A stretch of 64,000 nucleotides of DNA, taken from assembly GCF_009689005.1 (NCBI RefSeq), contig NZ_AP021879.1, positions 1,674,001 to 1,738,000 on the forward strand, in the 5' to 3' direction. The notes under the pieces were generated by a model. That model worked only from the letters and a program-made list of their open reading frames with translations, searched no databases and was not told where the DNA came from. Made by a program: the position numbers and the translations under genes. How positions within the stretch are numbered: the stretch's first letter is position 1; every line of letters begins with the position of its first letter. Positions 37,513 to 47,153 of this stretch are shown piece by piece. Source of the stretch: Desulfosarcina ovata subsp. ovata. Lineage in GTDB: Bacteria > Desulfobacterota > Desulfobacteria > Desulfobacterales > Desulfosarcinaceae.

Positions 37513-38457
37513 CTATGCCATTTTTTGTTTTAGAGAGTTAAGCCGTTCACTCGCCTCGATATTCCATGGTTCCACGCTTAATATTCTATCGTAAAAAACG
37601 GATGCAGATTGGAATTTTCCCATGGCACTGCAGATATGTCCGGCTACCATAAGAACTTCTATATCTTCCGGGTTGTCTGTAAGGACGGAAAGGTAAATAT
37701 TGAGTGCCTTTTCAACTTCTCCTTGCTCAATCAAGTAGAAATCGGCTAGGTTTTTCTGAAAATTGGCATTGTTCGGATCAATGGATACGGCTTTCTCATA
37801 ATACTCAAGGCTTTTAGCCTTGTTTCCTTTTCGGAACAACAAAACACCGAGATCATTGTATGCAAGAGCAAAATCAGGATTTTTGACAGTGATATCCTTC
37901 AACGCATCAATAGCGGCATCGGTCTGACCCAAATTCTCTAATTCCAGACATCGCTGATAGGCTGTCTCCAGACTGACCTCGTTTTGTTTCTGTTCGGTTT
38001 GTCGTTTGATTGCCTCAAGAAACTTTGGCGCCTCAAAATTCCATGGCTCGATATCCAATGCGGCATTATAGTATTTGACGGCTTTCTCCAAGTTCCCGAC
38101 CGAAACAGAAAGATGACCCGCCATCATGATTGTATTGATTTCACCGCTGCACTGTTCCACTAACTTTTCATAGATTATCAAGGCTCCCGCCGCATCTTGT
38201 TTTTCGCTGTATAGGAGATCGGCATAACTCTTCAAATAATTCGTATTATCGGGTTCGAGCTGGGCGCTTTTTTCGTAATGACATAACGCTTTTTCTTTCT
38301 CATTGGATGAATAATACAAATTTCCCAGAATGGAATGCGCTTCCGAGTTGCCCTTTTCCTCATCGACAAGTTCAGTCAATGCTGTCAATGCCTCCTGCTG
38401 TCCTCCGTTTGAAATCATATCCTTGATTGTCTCGAGTTTGTCTTCAGTGATTGTCAT
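37513..38457 (-). CDS. TPR-repeat protein
   Basis: A 314-residue protein made almost entirely of TPR units in two similar halves (for example AHSILGNLYYSSNEKEKALCHYEKSAQLEPDNTNYLKSYADLLY and LAYNDLGVLLFRKGNKAKSLEYYEKAVSIDPNNANFQKNLADFYL). No catalytic domain, signal peptide or membrane segment. The two halves look like an internal duplication of about 150 residues. It probably scaffolds partner proteins in the glycosylation machinery. ATG with GGAAGGG upstream. Confidence 0.82.
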   Translation of the reverse strand: MTITEDKLETIKDMISNGGQQEALTALTELVDEEKGNSEAHSILGNLYYSSNEKEKALCHYEKSAQLEPDNTNYLKSYADLLYSEKQDAAGALIIYEKLVEQCSGEINTIMMAGHLSVSVGNLEKAVKYYNAALDIEPWNFEAPKFLEAIKRQTEQKQNEVSLETAYQRCLELENLGQTDAAIDALKDITVKNPDFALAYNDLGVLLFRKGNKAKSLEYYEKAVSIDPNNANFQKNLADFYLIEQGEVEKALNIYLSVLTDNPEDIEVLMVAGHICSAMGKFQSASVFYDRILSVEPWNIEASERLNSLKQKMA

Positions 38458-38486
38458 TTTTACGCCCTTCCCTCTTTTATTTAGAT

Positions 38487-40865
38487 TTATTTATTGCTTA
38501 ACATATCGGAGATATTGATATTTTGTGCTTTGTCACCTGATCGATAAATTGCCCATATTTCTCGTAGTCCATATTCCAGACTCCGAACAAAACGTTTGGT
38601 ATCGAACAGTGGCTGAGACGTCCTGAAATTTCCCAAAAGAAGCTTCACGCTGCTCAATTTATTTCTGTCCCTGGCCTTTTCGATAATTATATTTTGGTAC
38701 TCCTTTTTTCCGGTGCTGATCATTGAATCCAAACCAATGGCTTTAAGGATGCTCGCCGAAACTCTTGATGCAAAGTGATTTCCCATCTTTGTGACGACCG
38801 GAACACCGGCCAGCAACGCATCGACGGTGGATGTGTGCCCATTGCAGGTCCATGTATCCAGCGCCAAATCCGCCAACTGCAACCTTGACAGATGATCCAG
38901 TTTGTCCATCCGACGGGAAAAAATGATTCTATTGGGGTCAACCCCTTTTTTTATTGCTCGGTGCTTTAGATTTTCGACCACCAAATCGCTATCCTCAATC
39001 ATCCATAGAATACTTTCGGGGACTTCTTTCAGAACCGTCATCCAGCAGTCGAAAAGTTCGGCCTCAATTTTATAGGCCTGGTTGAATGAGCATAAAATGA
39101 CCTTATCCTCAGGCAAGTCTTCACTTCGCCTGGTTTTTTTTTTCAAATGGGTCATTATTGCATTGTCAGCAACCATAAAGGTATTTGGCATATAAATTAT
39201 TTTTTCAGAATAATCATTGAGGTGTGATTCCGGAATAACTATTGAATCGGCCATCAGATAGTCATAATAATTCGATCCTGACGTACCGTTGAAATTCATG
39301 TAGGCAATTTGAATTGGGGCGGGTTTCAAAGAGCAGATTTCCATTCGGTTATTGCGGGTGAACCCTTTTAAATCGAATAAGATGTCTACTTTATTTTTAT
39401 GGATAAGATAAGCTGCATCAAAAAATCCAAGGTTTGTGATATCGATAAAACGATCAACACTATTCTCAATTGTTTTCCTGAAATAGCTGTTATCGTCTTC
39501 TCCCCATGAATAGCAATGTGTTTCAAAACTATTTTTATCAAAATACTTAAACATACCAGCCATCAGGTGGCCGGTGGCTGCATTTCGAAATCGGTTTGAA
39601 AGAAAACCGATAATGATTCTGTTTTTCGATTTTGTCTGAAATTGGAAAGGCCGGTGAAAACGCTTTGTTTTATCTCTTATAGAGGCGCTCCATTTGGAGG
39701 CAATCCGCAAATTTCGTTGACGGTCTTCTGATCGTGTCAATGCCAAAAATGGTGATTCATCCGGTATTTTTTCAGCATCCAATTGATTAATCGTGATCGC
39801 ATTAATTCTTTTCTCAATTTCAACCAATTCATCCCAACAGCTTGCAGCTCTCAACTGTTCAAATAAATTGTAATAATATTTTTGTTTCTCTCCATTTGTT
39901 AATTTTATTGCTTGCTTTGTATGATCAATTGCCAACTGCAATTTATTATTCTGAAAAAATATGATCCCGATATTATGAAATGCATATGCATTATCGGGCT
40001 CAAGTTCAATCGCTTTATTTAAACATCGTACAGCATCTTCTGTTCGACCCATTTTCTGAAATACAATACCAAAATTATTATATATTCCATTGAATCCTGG
40101 ATCAATTCGTACTACTTGGTTAAAACAATTGATCGCTGCCTCAAAACGGCCAATTTCATCGAGCAAAACGCCCATGTTGAAAAATGCTTCAGCATAATTC
40201 GGGCTCAATTTAATGGCTGTACTGAATGATTTTATTGCCTGCTGGACTTCGCCAACATCTTTATAAATGATACCTAAGTTGTTATATGCCTGCTTGAGAG
40301 ATGGATCGATTTCAACCGCACTTAATAAACTTGAAATCGCCTTTTCGTAGTTCTCCTGATGTTTGTAAATCAATCCAAGGTTATTGTAACACGCCGAAAA
40401 TTTAGGATTCAATTCAAGACATTTCTGATAACAGGAAAACGCACTTTCAAATTTTTTCAATTGCTGATATAGTGCACCCGTCTCATAAACAGATGTATCA
40501 TCTTCAGGATTGATGGATATGGCTTTCCGATAAGACAATAATGCATCCTCTGAACGATTCAAGTTTGTTAATATTCGTGCTCTTGTTCGATGAAAATCTG
40601 AAAAAGTAACATCGGATTTTATTGCATTATCGACCATTGATAATGCATCGTCAAATCTTCCATCTTTGATATAGTTAATGCCCATAAGATGAAAGGCATC
40701 AGCATTGCTTGCATCCAATTTAAATACTTTTTTGCAATACCCTTTGGAGCGTTTGAGATCACCATCCTGATATGCCCATAGCGATTGTCTCAACCATTTT
40801 TTTATCTTTATACTTTTATTACTATATCCTGCTTTCATGTTGTTTTCACAGAGTCGCACTGTCAT
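38487..40865 (-). CDS. TPR protein with OGT-like (GT41) domain
   Basis: A 792-residue protein. About nine TPR units (residues 30-340) precede RIIIGFLSNRFRNAATGHLMAGMFKYFDKN, ILFDLKGFTRNNRMEICSLKPAPIQIAYMNFNGTSGSNYYDYLMADSIVIPE, NQAYKIEAELFDCW (catalytic-lysine region) and CNGHTSTVDALLAGVPVVTKMGNHFASRVSAS. The catalytic-type His in the first motif, kept in the 877- and 746-residue relatives, is Ala here, whereas the donor-loop NGH is intact. Start could be ATG 40865 or the ATG nine codons on; neither has a strong ribosome site. Confidence 0.82.
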   Translation of the reverse strand: MTVRLCENNMKAGYSNKSIKIKKWLRQSLWAYQDGDLKRSKGYCKKVFKLDASNADAFHLMGINYIKDGRFDDALSMVDNAIKSDVTFSDFHRTRARILTNLNRSEDALLSYRKAISINPEDDTSVYETGALYQQLKKFESAFSCYQKCLELNPKFSACYNNLGLIYKHQENYEKAISSLLSAVEIDPSLKQAYNNLGIIYKDVGEVQQAIKSFSTAIKLSPNYAEAFFNMGVLLDEIGRFEAAINCFNQVVRIDPGFNGIYNNFGIVFQKMGRTEDAVRCLNKAIELEPDNAYAFHNIGIIFFQNNKLQLAIDHTKQAIKLTNGEKQKYYYNLFEQLRAASCWDELVEIEKRINAITINQLDAEKIPDESPFLALTRSEDRQRNLRIASKWSASIRDKTKRFHRPFQFQTKSKNRIIIGFLSNRFRNAATGHLMAGMFKYFDKNSFETHCYSWGEDDNSYFRKTIENSVDRFIDITNLGFFDAAYLIHKNKVDILFDLKGFTRNNRMEICSLKPAPIQIAYMNFNGTSGSNYYDYLMADSIVIPESHLNDYSEKIIYMPNTFMVADNAIMTHLKKKTRRSEDLPEDKVILCSFNQAYKIEAELFDCWMTVLKEVPESILWMIEDSDLVVENLKHRAIKKGVDPNRIIFSRRMDKLDHLSRLQLADLALDTWTCNGHTSTVDALLAGVPVVTKMGNHFASRVSASILKAIGLDSMISTGKKEYQNIIIEKARDRNKLSSVKLLLGNFRTSQPLFDTKRFVRSLEYGLREIWAIYRSGDKAQNINISDMLSNK

Positions 40866-41140
40866 AAGGATGGCGTGCCATTGTCATCCTCTTGACAGAT
40901 ACAGCAAATGATGCGTTGGAGTTGAAGTTACCCATGGAAAGTTATATCTACCTGTTTTTATAGTTAATAATCATTTTTTCGCCGCAGGTATCGTATGGAT
41001 TGCGGATTCTTGCTGAAATTGCATCTGATAGTTGGTTCTTATTAGGCAGGTAGAGCAGCAAATACTGTACCATTAAAGTATGCTGCTGATACTGAAAGAT
41101 TGGAATACGAAGGAAAAATATGGAATTGAGGGCTATCCTT

Positions 41141-42382
41141 TTAAAATGACCTTGAAAAACCGCTATATTCATCTCCCTCAGGATCCATTGCCACACCATA
41201 GACATCCTCACCCTTGAAGGCAAAAACCATATGAGAGGGGTCCAAGGTGCCATCGGCAGTTTCATTCTGGCGGATGGTGAATCCCAATGTTGCGGTTTGG
41301 GTTTCTTCATCATAGAGGACATAGTCCGGATAGGGGGCCAGATTGATCTCGGCTGATGGGATCGTATCGCCGAAATTATAGGTCTCGGCAATATTGTTCC
41401 CCGTTGCCCGTGAGATATTCCAGTTAAAACGATTTTCGATGGAAGATGGGTCCATGGATTTGGTAAACAGGAATTTCATGGTCATGCTGAGTTCGGCACC
41501 GGCATTTTCCAGGTAGGAATCGATCGCCGCCACCTGATACCCTTTGGACATTTTATAGGGGAAGGTGCTTTCAGCAAATGCGAAGGCAATTTGCGGCGGC
41601 TCCTTCTCATCAATATAGGATTTCAGTGTTGAGGCCAAACTCGAATCGAGGTCTTCAAGTTCTTTTAGAACATCCTTGGCCTTTTCTATTTCTCCGTCAT
41701 CCGCATAGGCATAACCAATCTCGGCATACGCATCGTAAAACTCTGGGTTCAGCTTCAATGCCGCTTCAAAATGTTCAATGGCCTTTTCATACTCCCCGGA
41801 CTGGGCAAACATCTTTCCCATTCCATAATCGCCTGCATAACTGCTTGGATCGAGCCGTTTCACCTGACTGAATTGGTATTCGGCCTCGCTGTAATTGTTT
41901 ACCTTCAGTAAAGCCTCTCCGTATGAATACCGCGTTTCAGCGTTGGAATAGAGTTCCATGGCGGTCCGATACTGTTCGACCGACTCTTCATAGCGTTCTT
42001 CGGAATAGTATAACTGACCCAATTTGCTGCGCAGATCGATGTCGCTGGGATTTCGTGAGATGGCCTTTTCGTACGTTTCGATCGCCTTATCCGTGTCTTC
42101 CAATTTCAGATACGTCTGAACAAGATATTGAACGGTCTCACTGTTATAACTTGAATTGGGAGCGATACTGATTGCCGCTTCAAATGATTTCGCCGCTTCG
42201 GTGTAATCTTCGCTCGTATATTTGTCGATCCCGGTCTGCAGAAACCGGTTGGAGAGCGTCTCGAGGCCGTCCTGCTGCTGAACCAGGACCTCCAGCAGCG
42301 CCGTAGCATCTTTCTCTTCAAAAAGACTTGCCCGAGTCACCGGATAGAGTGAATTTTGTAAGATCGTATCGATGCCACCCAT
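41141..42382 (-). CDS. TPR-repeat protein with unknown C-terminal domain
   Basis: A 413-residue protein. Residues 55-265 carry about six TPR units (ESVEQYRTAMELYSNAETRYSYGEALLKVNNYSEAEYQFSQVKRLDP). The last 130 residues form a beta-rich domain with FNWNISRATGNNIAETYNFGDT and MVFAFKGEDVYGVAMDPEGDEYSGFSRSF that I do not recognise. Starts MGGIDTILQNSLYP with AGGAG upstream. No signal peptide. It begins the minus-strand TPR block; upstream is a divergent histidine kinase. Confidence 0.75.
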   Translation of the reverse strand: MGGIDTILQNSLYPVTRASLFEEKDATALLEVLVQQQDGLETLSNRFLQTGIDKYTSEDYTEAAKSFEAAISIAPNSSYNSETVQYLVQTYLKLEDTDKAIETYEKAISRNPSDIDLRSKLGQLYYSEERYEESVEQYRTAMELYSNAETRYSYGEALLKVNNYSEAEYQFSQVKRLDPSSYAGDYGMGKMFAQSGEYEKAIEHFEAALKLNPEFYDAYAEIGYAYADDGEIEKAKDVLKELEDLDSSLASTLKSYIDEKEPPQIAFAFAESTFPYKMSKGYQVAAIDSYLENAGAELSMTMKFLFTKSMDPSSIENRFNWNISRATGNNIAETYNFGDTIPSAEINLAPYPDYVLYDEETQTATLGFTIRQNETADGTLDPSHMVFAFKGEDVYGVAMDPEGDEYSGFSRSF

Positions 42383-42605
42383 ATCGTTACTCCTGCATAT
42401 ACGTCGTGTTCGCCATTTATTGGCATTTTCAATGCGGCAACTATCGCACCAATAGTTTACCTAAACGTTTTATCGGTAACATTTTTTGTTACTTTAGAAG
42501 CACACGTTCCCGATCCGCTCTCAAGTATCGTTTTTTCATACCGATAACCCGGTCACGCCGTTGTTGCATTCATCCTTCAATGACCCCAAGCGGGAAGCCG
42601 ATACA

Positions 42606-43838
42606 ATGACAAACCCTTCCACCGACCGGTCTGATGGCCGCCATGATTTGAAGCGACAAATTCGCCAGTTGGAGTCCATTGCGGCTCTGTCCGGCGGCAT
42701 CGCTCATGATTACAACAACCTGCTGACTGCGATCATGGGCAACATCTCTTTGGCGATGGAGCATGTCCCCCCCGAATCAGTGCCCTCGGCCCTTCTTGAG
42801 CAGGCACTGTCGGCATCCAGGGTCGCCAAAATATTGACTCGTCGTCTAATTACCTTTTCCAAGGGCGGGCAACCCAAAAAATCCCCCACCGACATTGTCC
42901 ATCTGGTGGAAAACGCGGCCGCTTTCTCGCTGAGCGGATCCAACACCAACTACCAAATCGGCCCGGTGCAGGAAATCTGGCCGGCCCAGGTGGATGCCCA
43001 GCAGATCGGCCAGGCCATCCACAACCTGATGGTCAATGCGGTTGAATCCATGCCAGGTGGCGGAACCGTATCGATCGTTTTTAGAAATGTGACCATCGAC
43101 AGTTCGACCAGCCTCCTGGCTGCCGGACGATATATCGACATCGCCATTATCGATCATGGAGTGGGCATCCCTTCAGAACATATCGAAAAGATTTTTGACC
43201 CTTATTTTTCTACCAAGGATAAAGGCGCGAATCGGGGAACCGGGTTGGGGCTTTCCATCTCCCACTCGATCGTTATCCAACATGGTGGAGAGATTACCGT
43301 TACGTCCCGCGTTGGTGAGGGAACCACCTTTCACGTACTGCTGCCGGCGAGTGAAACGCCTGCGCTGGACAAGGCCCCGGCAGCCCCGACAACGGAGTTC
43401 CAATCACCGAACAGGCCGGTCCACGGGGGCGGAAAGATTCTGGTCATGGACGACGAAGCCATGATCCGCGAACTTGCCGGCAACCTTCTGCAACATCTGG
43501 GTTATACGGTCGACTTCGCCGAAGAGGGGCAAATGGCCATCAAGAAATATCAGGCCGCCATGGATGCGTCAAAACCGTATGATGCCGTGATTCTCGATCT
43601 GACCATCAAAGGCGGAATGGGAGGAGAAGAAACCATCGGAAGGCTCAAGGCCATCGATCCGTCCGTTAAGGCCATTGTTTCCAGTGGTTATTCCGACAAC
43701 CCGGTGGTGGCCCGCTACCAGGATTACGGGTTCTGCGACGTGGTGGCAAAACCTTACGAAATCATCGAATTCAGCCAGAAGCTCTATCGACTGGTTACGG
43801 GTGACTGCCCCACGCCTGATCGTCAACCTGCGATTTGA
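42606..43838 (+). CDS. Soluble hybrid histidine kinase with C-terminal receiver
   Basis: About 410 residues. A dimerisation helix with the phospho-acceptor His (SGGIAHDYNNLLTAIMGN, His about residue 34) leads into an HATPase domain (NLMVNAVESMPGGG, DHGVGIP, KGANRGTGLGLSIS). A receiver domain follows (KILVMDDEAMIRELAGNLL, phospho-Asp in AVILDLTIKGGMGG, Lys in VVAKPYE). There is no N-terminal sensor or membrane segment, so input must come from a partner. I chose the ATG at 42606; the frame opens earlier at a TTG. It diverges from the TPR block and may regulate it (inference). Confidence 0.88.
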   Translation: MTNPSTDRSDGRHDLKRQIRQLESIAALSGGIAHDYNNLLTAIMGNISLAMEHVPPESVPSALLEQALSASRVAKILTRRLITFSKGGQPKKSPTDIVHLVENAAAFSLSGSNTNYQIGPVQEIWPAQVDAQQIGQAIHNLMVNAVESMPGGGTVSIVFRNVTIDSSTSLLAAGRYIDIAIIDHGVGIPSEHIEKIFDPYFSTKDKGANRGTGLGLSISHSIVIQHGGEITVTSRVGEGTTFHVLLPASETPALDKAPAAPTTEFQSPNRPVHGGGKILVMDDEAMIRELAGNLLQHLGYTVDFAEEGQMAIKKYQAAMDASKPYDAVILDLTIKGGMGGEETIGRLKAIDPSVKAIVSSGYSDNPVVARYQDYGFCDVVAKPYEIIEFSQKLYRLVTGDCPTPDRQPAI

Positions 43839-43983
43839 TCTGTCAATCATCTGACAACGTCAACAGATTGGCCATGCACAGCTTATGATACAGGGAATGT
43901 TCCAACGCCTTATCCGGGTTCGCGATAGGGAATTCCATCAAAGATGGGGCAGGAGTGGGGCAAATTGGCATAACCAATAAAAA

Positions 43984-44015
43984 AAGGCATCCACCAAAAT
44001 CTTAGTGAATGCCTT
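43984..44015 (+). terminator. Imperfect hairpin, possible terminator
   Basis: AAGGCATCCAC and GTGAATGCCTT form an 11-bp stem with one mismatch and a 10-nt loop, preceded by an A-run and followed by ATCTTATT. It lies 145 nt after the histidine kinase stop. Its layout (A-run, hairpin, then TTGGTGC) echoes the terminator next to tRNA-Leu at 53837-53878. Confidence 0.5.
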
Positions 44016-44562
44016 ATCTTATTGGTGCAACGCATGGTGGATCACCCGGTTTGCATTCCTTACCGGCTGCCGGGCGTCCGAAGCCTTCAACATGCGATGG
44101 CGGGATATTGACCGCGGCCGTGGTGTTTTGGTGTTCCCTGAAACCAAAAACCGAGATGCCCGAACCATCCAGATTGTTCCGGCCATCGTCGCCCTTTTTG
44201 ACGAGCTGCCCGAGGGTGAACCCGAAGAGCACGTTTTCTTGAAAAAAGGTGGCGCCCCGTTCAAGGAGGCACCCACCAATTTCAGGACTGCGGTTGAAAA
44301 TTTGAAGTTGAACAACGGACGAACGAAGCGGGACCGGATCACCTTTCACAGCATAAGGCACACCGTCGCCACCCAACTGGCGAAGACCTTTAACCCTGCT
44401 GGCCTCATGGACGTTATGGGTTGGCGTACCGTTCAAATGGCCATGCGCTATGTGCACGCCAATGAAGACGCGAAAACCGCCGCCCTGAACGGTCTCCATG
44501 ACGCCATGAAACCGAAACCCAAAGAAAATGGGAAGGTGATACAGCTCCACCGGGTAAAGTGA
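44005..44562 (+). pseudogene. Tyrosine recombinase (phage integrase), C-terminal fragment
   Basis: About 185 residues cover only the catalytic domain: FLTGCRASEAFNMRW (first Arg), FHSIRHTVATQLA (His-x-x-Arg) and MGWRTVQMAMRYVHA (catalytic Tyr in RYVH). The N-terminal arm- and core-binding domains are missing; similarity begins near 44030, and the codons before that read through the hairpin. It is most likely inactive for integration. It marks the left side of the mobile-element-rich island. Confidence 0.82.
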
Positions 44563-44596
44563 ACAAGTTGACAATACCTAAAAAAGGTATATATAG

Positions 44597-44875
44597 ATGA
44601 GCTGGGAAGTAACGTTGAGCCGGCAGGCAGGAAAACAGGTTTCCCGATTACCGTTGAACGTCCGGAAAAGGCTGTTCTATCTGCTGACGGAAATCGAGCA
44701 AGGTGGGCCAGTGCGGGGAAACTGGCCGAATTACAGTAAACTGAAAGAGAACGTGCACCATTGCCATATCAAGAAAGGCAATCCCTGTTATGTGGCGATA
44801 TGGGAGGTGCGCGATAAAACGATTCAACTCGTTGAGGTGATTTATGTTGGGACGCACGAAAAAGCGCCGTACTGA
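44597..44875 (+). CDS. RelE/ParE-superfamily toxin
   Basis: A 92-residue basic protein: WEVTLSRQAGKQVSRLPLNVRKRLFYLLTEIEQ, then NYSKLKENVHHCHIKKGNPCYVAIWEVRDKTIQLVEVIYVGTHEKAPY, the compact beta-sheet pattern of RelE/HigB mRNA interferases. It overlaps the downstream HTH antitoxin gene by 32 nt, the usual sign of a coupled toxin-antitoxin pair with the toxin first. Confidence 0.82.
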   Translation: MSWEVTLSRQAGKQVSRLPLNVRKRLFYLLTEIEQGGPVRGNWPNYSKLKENVHHCHIKKGNPCYVAIWEVRDKTIQLVEVIYVGTHEKAPY

Positions 44876-45200
44876 CCAAACCATTGTTCTAACCTTCCGT
44901 GGCCCGGAATCAAACCGCCAAGCGGCGGTGGAATCCCTTTCCAGCCTTGGCTTTGTGGACACTACCGATTCGATCCCGTGGCGGCAAGCTTTTCCCGAAT
45001 TCGAAGGCAATGAAAGCGGAACCGTATTGCGGGGGGCCAGGCTGAAGGAGGAAATGACACAGAAGGAATTAGCCGAAAAAACCGGTATTCCCCAGCGACA
45101 TATCAGCGAGATGGAAAACGGTAAACGGGCGATTGGCAAAAGCCGGGCTGAAAAACTGGCAACGGCGCTCAATGTGCCTGATTACCGGGTCTTTCTATAG
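44844..45200 (+). CDS. XRE-type HTH antitoxin
   Basis: A 118-residue protein. Residues about 60-118 form a Cro/C1-type HTH (LRGARLKEEMTQKELAEKTGIPQRHISEMENGKRAIGKSRAEKLATAL). Residues 1-58 are an N-terminal extension that probably binds the toxin. Starts ATG inside the toxin gene. Such antitoxins repress their own promoter. Confidence 0.83.
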   Translation: MLGRTKKRRTDQTIVLTFRGPESNRQAAVESLSSLGFVDTTDSIPWRQAFPEFEGNESGTVLRGARLKEEMTQKELAEKTGIPQRHISEMENGKRAIGKSRAEKLATALNVPDYRVFL

Positions 45201-45284
45201 TTCAACTTTTCGTGGATAGGGGGACGCCCCGAACCGCCGGTCTCCCTGGGTCGGCTTTCCACGGATCACTACCAGGGAGCGCGA

Positions 45285-45476
45285 TCAATGAAAAAGAAGG
45301 TTCCAACAATACGACCATGGGAACCGATAGCTTTTCAGGACATCGCCGAGGTTGTTTGATTTCCCCGCTGCAGGCATAGCGCCGCCTTTTGATTCCACCT
45401 TAACGGAAGCGTCCTGGTCGGCCGGGGGAGCCACATTTGAATAATGGGCGACTCCGTTTTCATCGACCCATTTATC
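45285..45476 (-). pseudogene. DUF4124-type protein fragment cut by the IS701-like element
   Basis: The reading frame contains DKWVDENGVAHYSNVAPPADQ, the KWxDxxGxxHYS motif of DUF4124 cell-envelope proteins. The signal peptide and first residues that should precede it are replaced by the end of the IS701-like transposase, and the C-terminus is short. The gene is therefore a remnant disrupted by the insertion. Confidence 0.65.
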
Positions 45477-45477
45477 A

Positions 45478-46841
45478 CTACAGCGAAACATTGATGTTAT
45501 GAGAGTTGGCCAACATGATCCGTTTTTTCCTGTGTGACGTATACGCAATCAAATTACGGCGCAGGTGATATTGAACAATTTCATACATCCCCTCGGAACT
45601 CAGCGACCTGAGAGGAAGTACTACAGATAGTATTTTGCGAACCAAGGGAACCGTCAACAACGGAGTTTTTTTTAAAGCGCAATCTCATCCGCAGCATAAA
45701 GTGCAAGGCCAAGAATACGAAGGTCATGTGCCGATGCCAGGCGGGCCAGGAACGGTGTTCGTAGCAATCCATGCCAACCTGACTTTTGCCTTCCTGAAAG
45801 CACTGTTCAATTGGCCAGCGCATAGTAGAAGCTTTCACCATTTCGGAACGAGAAATTTTTTTGGGAGCATTGGAAATGGCGTATCTGATTTTACCATCGT
45901 CGTTTTGTCGAAAGAAAAGCCATTGTTGATCACCTGCCGGCAATCCGTCGCGAGACATATAAACGCGAATGCGAGCCACCTTGGCGATGATGGGTCCCTT
46001 GGCACCCTCGGCAACAACGACCGTCTTCCAGGACAGGCGACCGGACTTAGCGATTTCGGATACGGTTCTCGGCTTGGGTTGACCTGGTAATACTTTCTCT
46101 TTGGTGGGATGACGGCCATGCCCTTTATATGGCGGGATGCCCACTTTTGGCTTTTTTGTGAAAACCTGGGTATTGGACTTGATTGCGGCAAAGTAAAGCA
46201 GATCCTTGGGCAAGGCGTTTAAAAATTCTATGTCACTGCCAAAGGCGGCATCGGCGCCGACCCACTTTGCAGGGTAGTATTTCGCTGCGACAATCTCATT
46301 GATTAGTCTTAAGGCAATCTGCTGCTTGGTTTCAAAAACGAGATCTTCGGGGACCATGTTGAACCGGCGTCGCTTTTCCTGCTCGGGAGAAAACCAGCTT
46401 TCCGGCATATACAACTGGCAATTGAGCAGGCCATATCCCTTATCGCTTGAGTAGCCAATAAAGACACCGGATTGGCAGTTCTCTGTTTTTCCCAACGGAC
46501 CACAATACTGCCGAGCCACACCGACCGATTCTTTGCCTTTTTTGGGAAAATCGCTGGGATCGACGGTAATCATTCCATCGGGGGCGGCGATCAACGGCGC
46601 CAACATTTCCTGATGAACTCGCAGCATGGTGTCATGGTCCCAACGACCGTTCTTCATGAACATCTGCAGGGAGCGGACAGATTTTTGATCGAGAAATTCA
46701 AGCGCGATCGGTTCCACGGATTTGGCTTCGGCATTGCTCATGAGTCCGGAAAAATAGGCTAATCCCAGACGGTGATGTTCGGAGCGTCCGTAAGCATCAT
46801 GAAAGCATTGATGAAAATCGACGAGCTCTTTTGCAATCGTT
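45478..46841 (-). pseudogene. IS701-family transposase, frameshifted and 5'-truncated
   Basis: The main frame (45581-46741) has the IS701 DDE signature: GMITVDPSDFPKKGKESVGVARQYCGPLGKTENCQSGVFIGY, WVGADAAFGSDIEF and STMRWPIEQCFQEGKSQVGMDCYEHRSW. Upstream, the same frame stays open and homologous (VDFHQCFHDAYGRSEHHRLGLAYFSGL) right up to the transposon end at 46841, where the gene is cut. Downstream, an A8 run near 45670 shifts the frame; the true C-terminus (MYEIVQYHLRRNLIAYTSHRKKRI) continues in another frame to 45478. Either one A was inserted or slippage restores the frame. The outer end of the IS is within the DUF4124 remnant. Confidence 0.8.
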
Positions 46842-46865
46842 TGCTAAGGCAAAAATAGTGTAACG
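46842..46865 (+). repeat. Left terminal inverted repeat of the transposon
   Basis: Begins TGCTAAGGC and ends GTGTAACG; identical over 24 nt to the reverse complement of 52838-52861. A related copy, GCAAAATAATGTAAC, occurs inside at 46953-46967 and probably marks a second transposase site. The 288 nt from here to the ATPase stop hold no gene. Confidence 0.9.
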
Positions 46866-47153
46866 CTTCCCGTTCTGTTTATTCAGGCCCCGTTTAAAAA
46901 ATATCCCAAATATATTAATGCGTTAGTGATCATTGGCTGCCTTTAGGACGTTGCAAAATAATGTAACTTTTTCATCGTATTTCAGGCCTTGAAGCATCTT
47001 ATGCCGCTGCGCGTTAGCGGTTAATAGAGAAACGATGCAATAACAATCGACTTTACGAGAGTTAAAAAAAGTTACGATGTGGGATTTAGATTAACAGGTC
47101 TTGGGAGAAAGCTGATTCGCCGCAGAGTGAGGGAAGAGATTGTTTTTTGGAGC

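Noticed and set aside
40948..41391. 147-residue minus-strand frame after the TPR gene
   Set aside because: Overlaps the C-terminus of the 413-residue TPR protein in another frame and has shadow-like composition.
27537..42382. CRISPR or DNA-level tandem repeats in the TPR genes
   Set aside because: Repetition is at protein level (34-residue TPR units) with diverged DNA; no spaced identical repeats.
43855..43990. Possible C-terminal tail of a third integrase (…VGQIGITNKKRHPPKS)
   Set aside because: A short open frame only; no catalytic motif, so I would not annotate it as a gene remnant.
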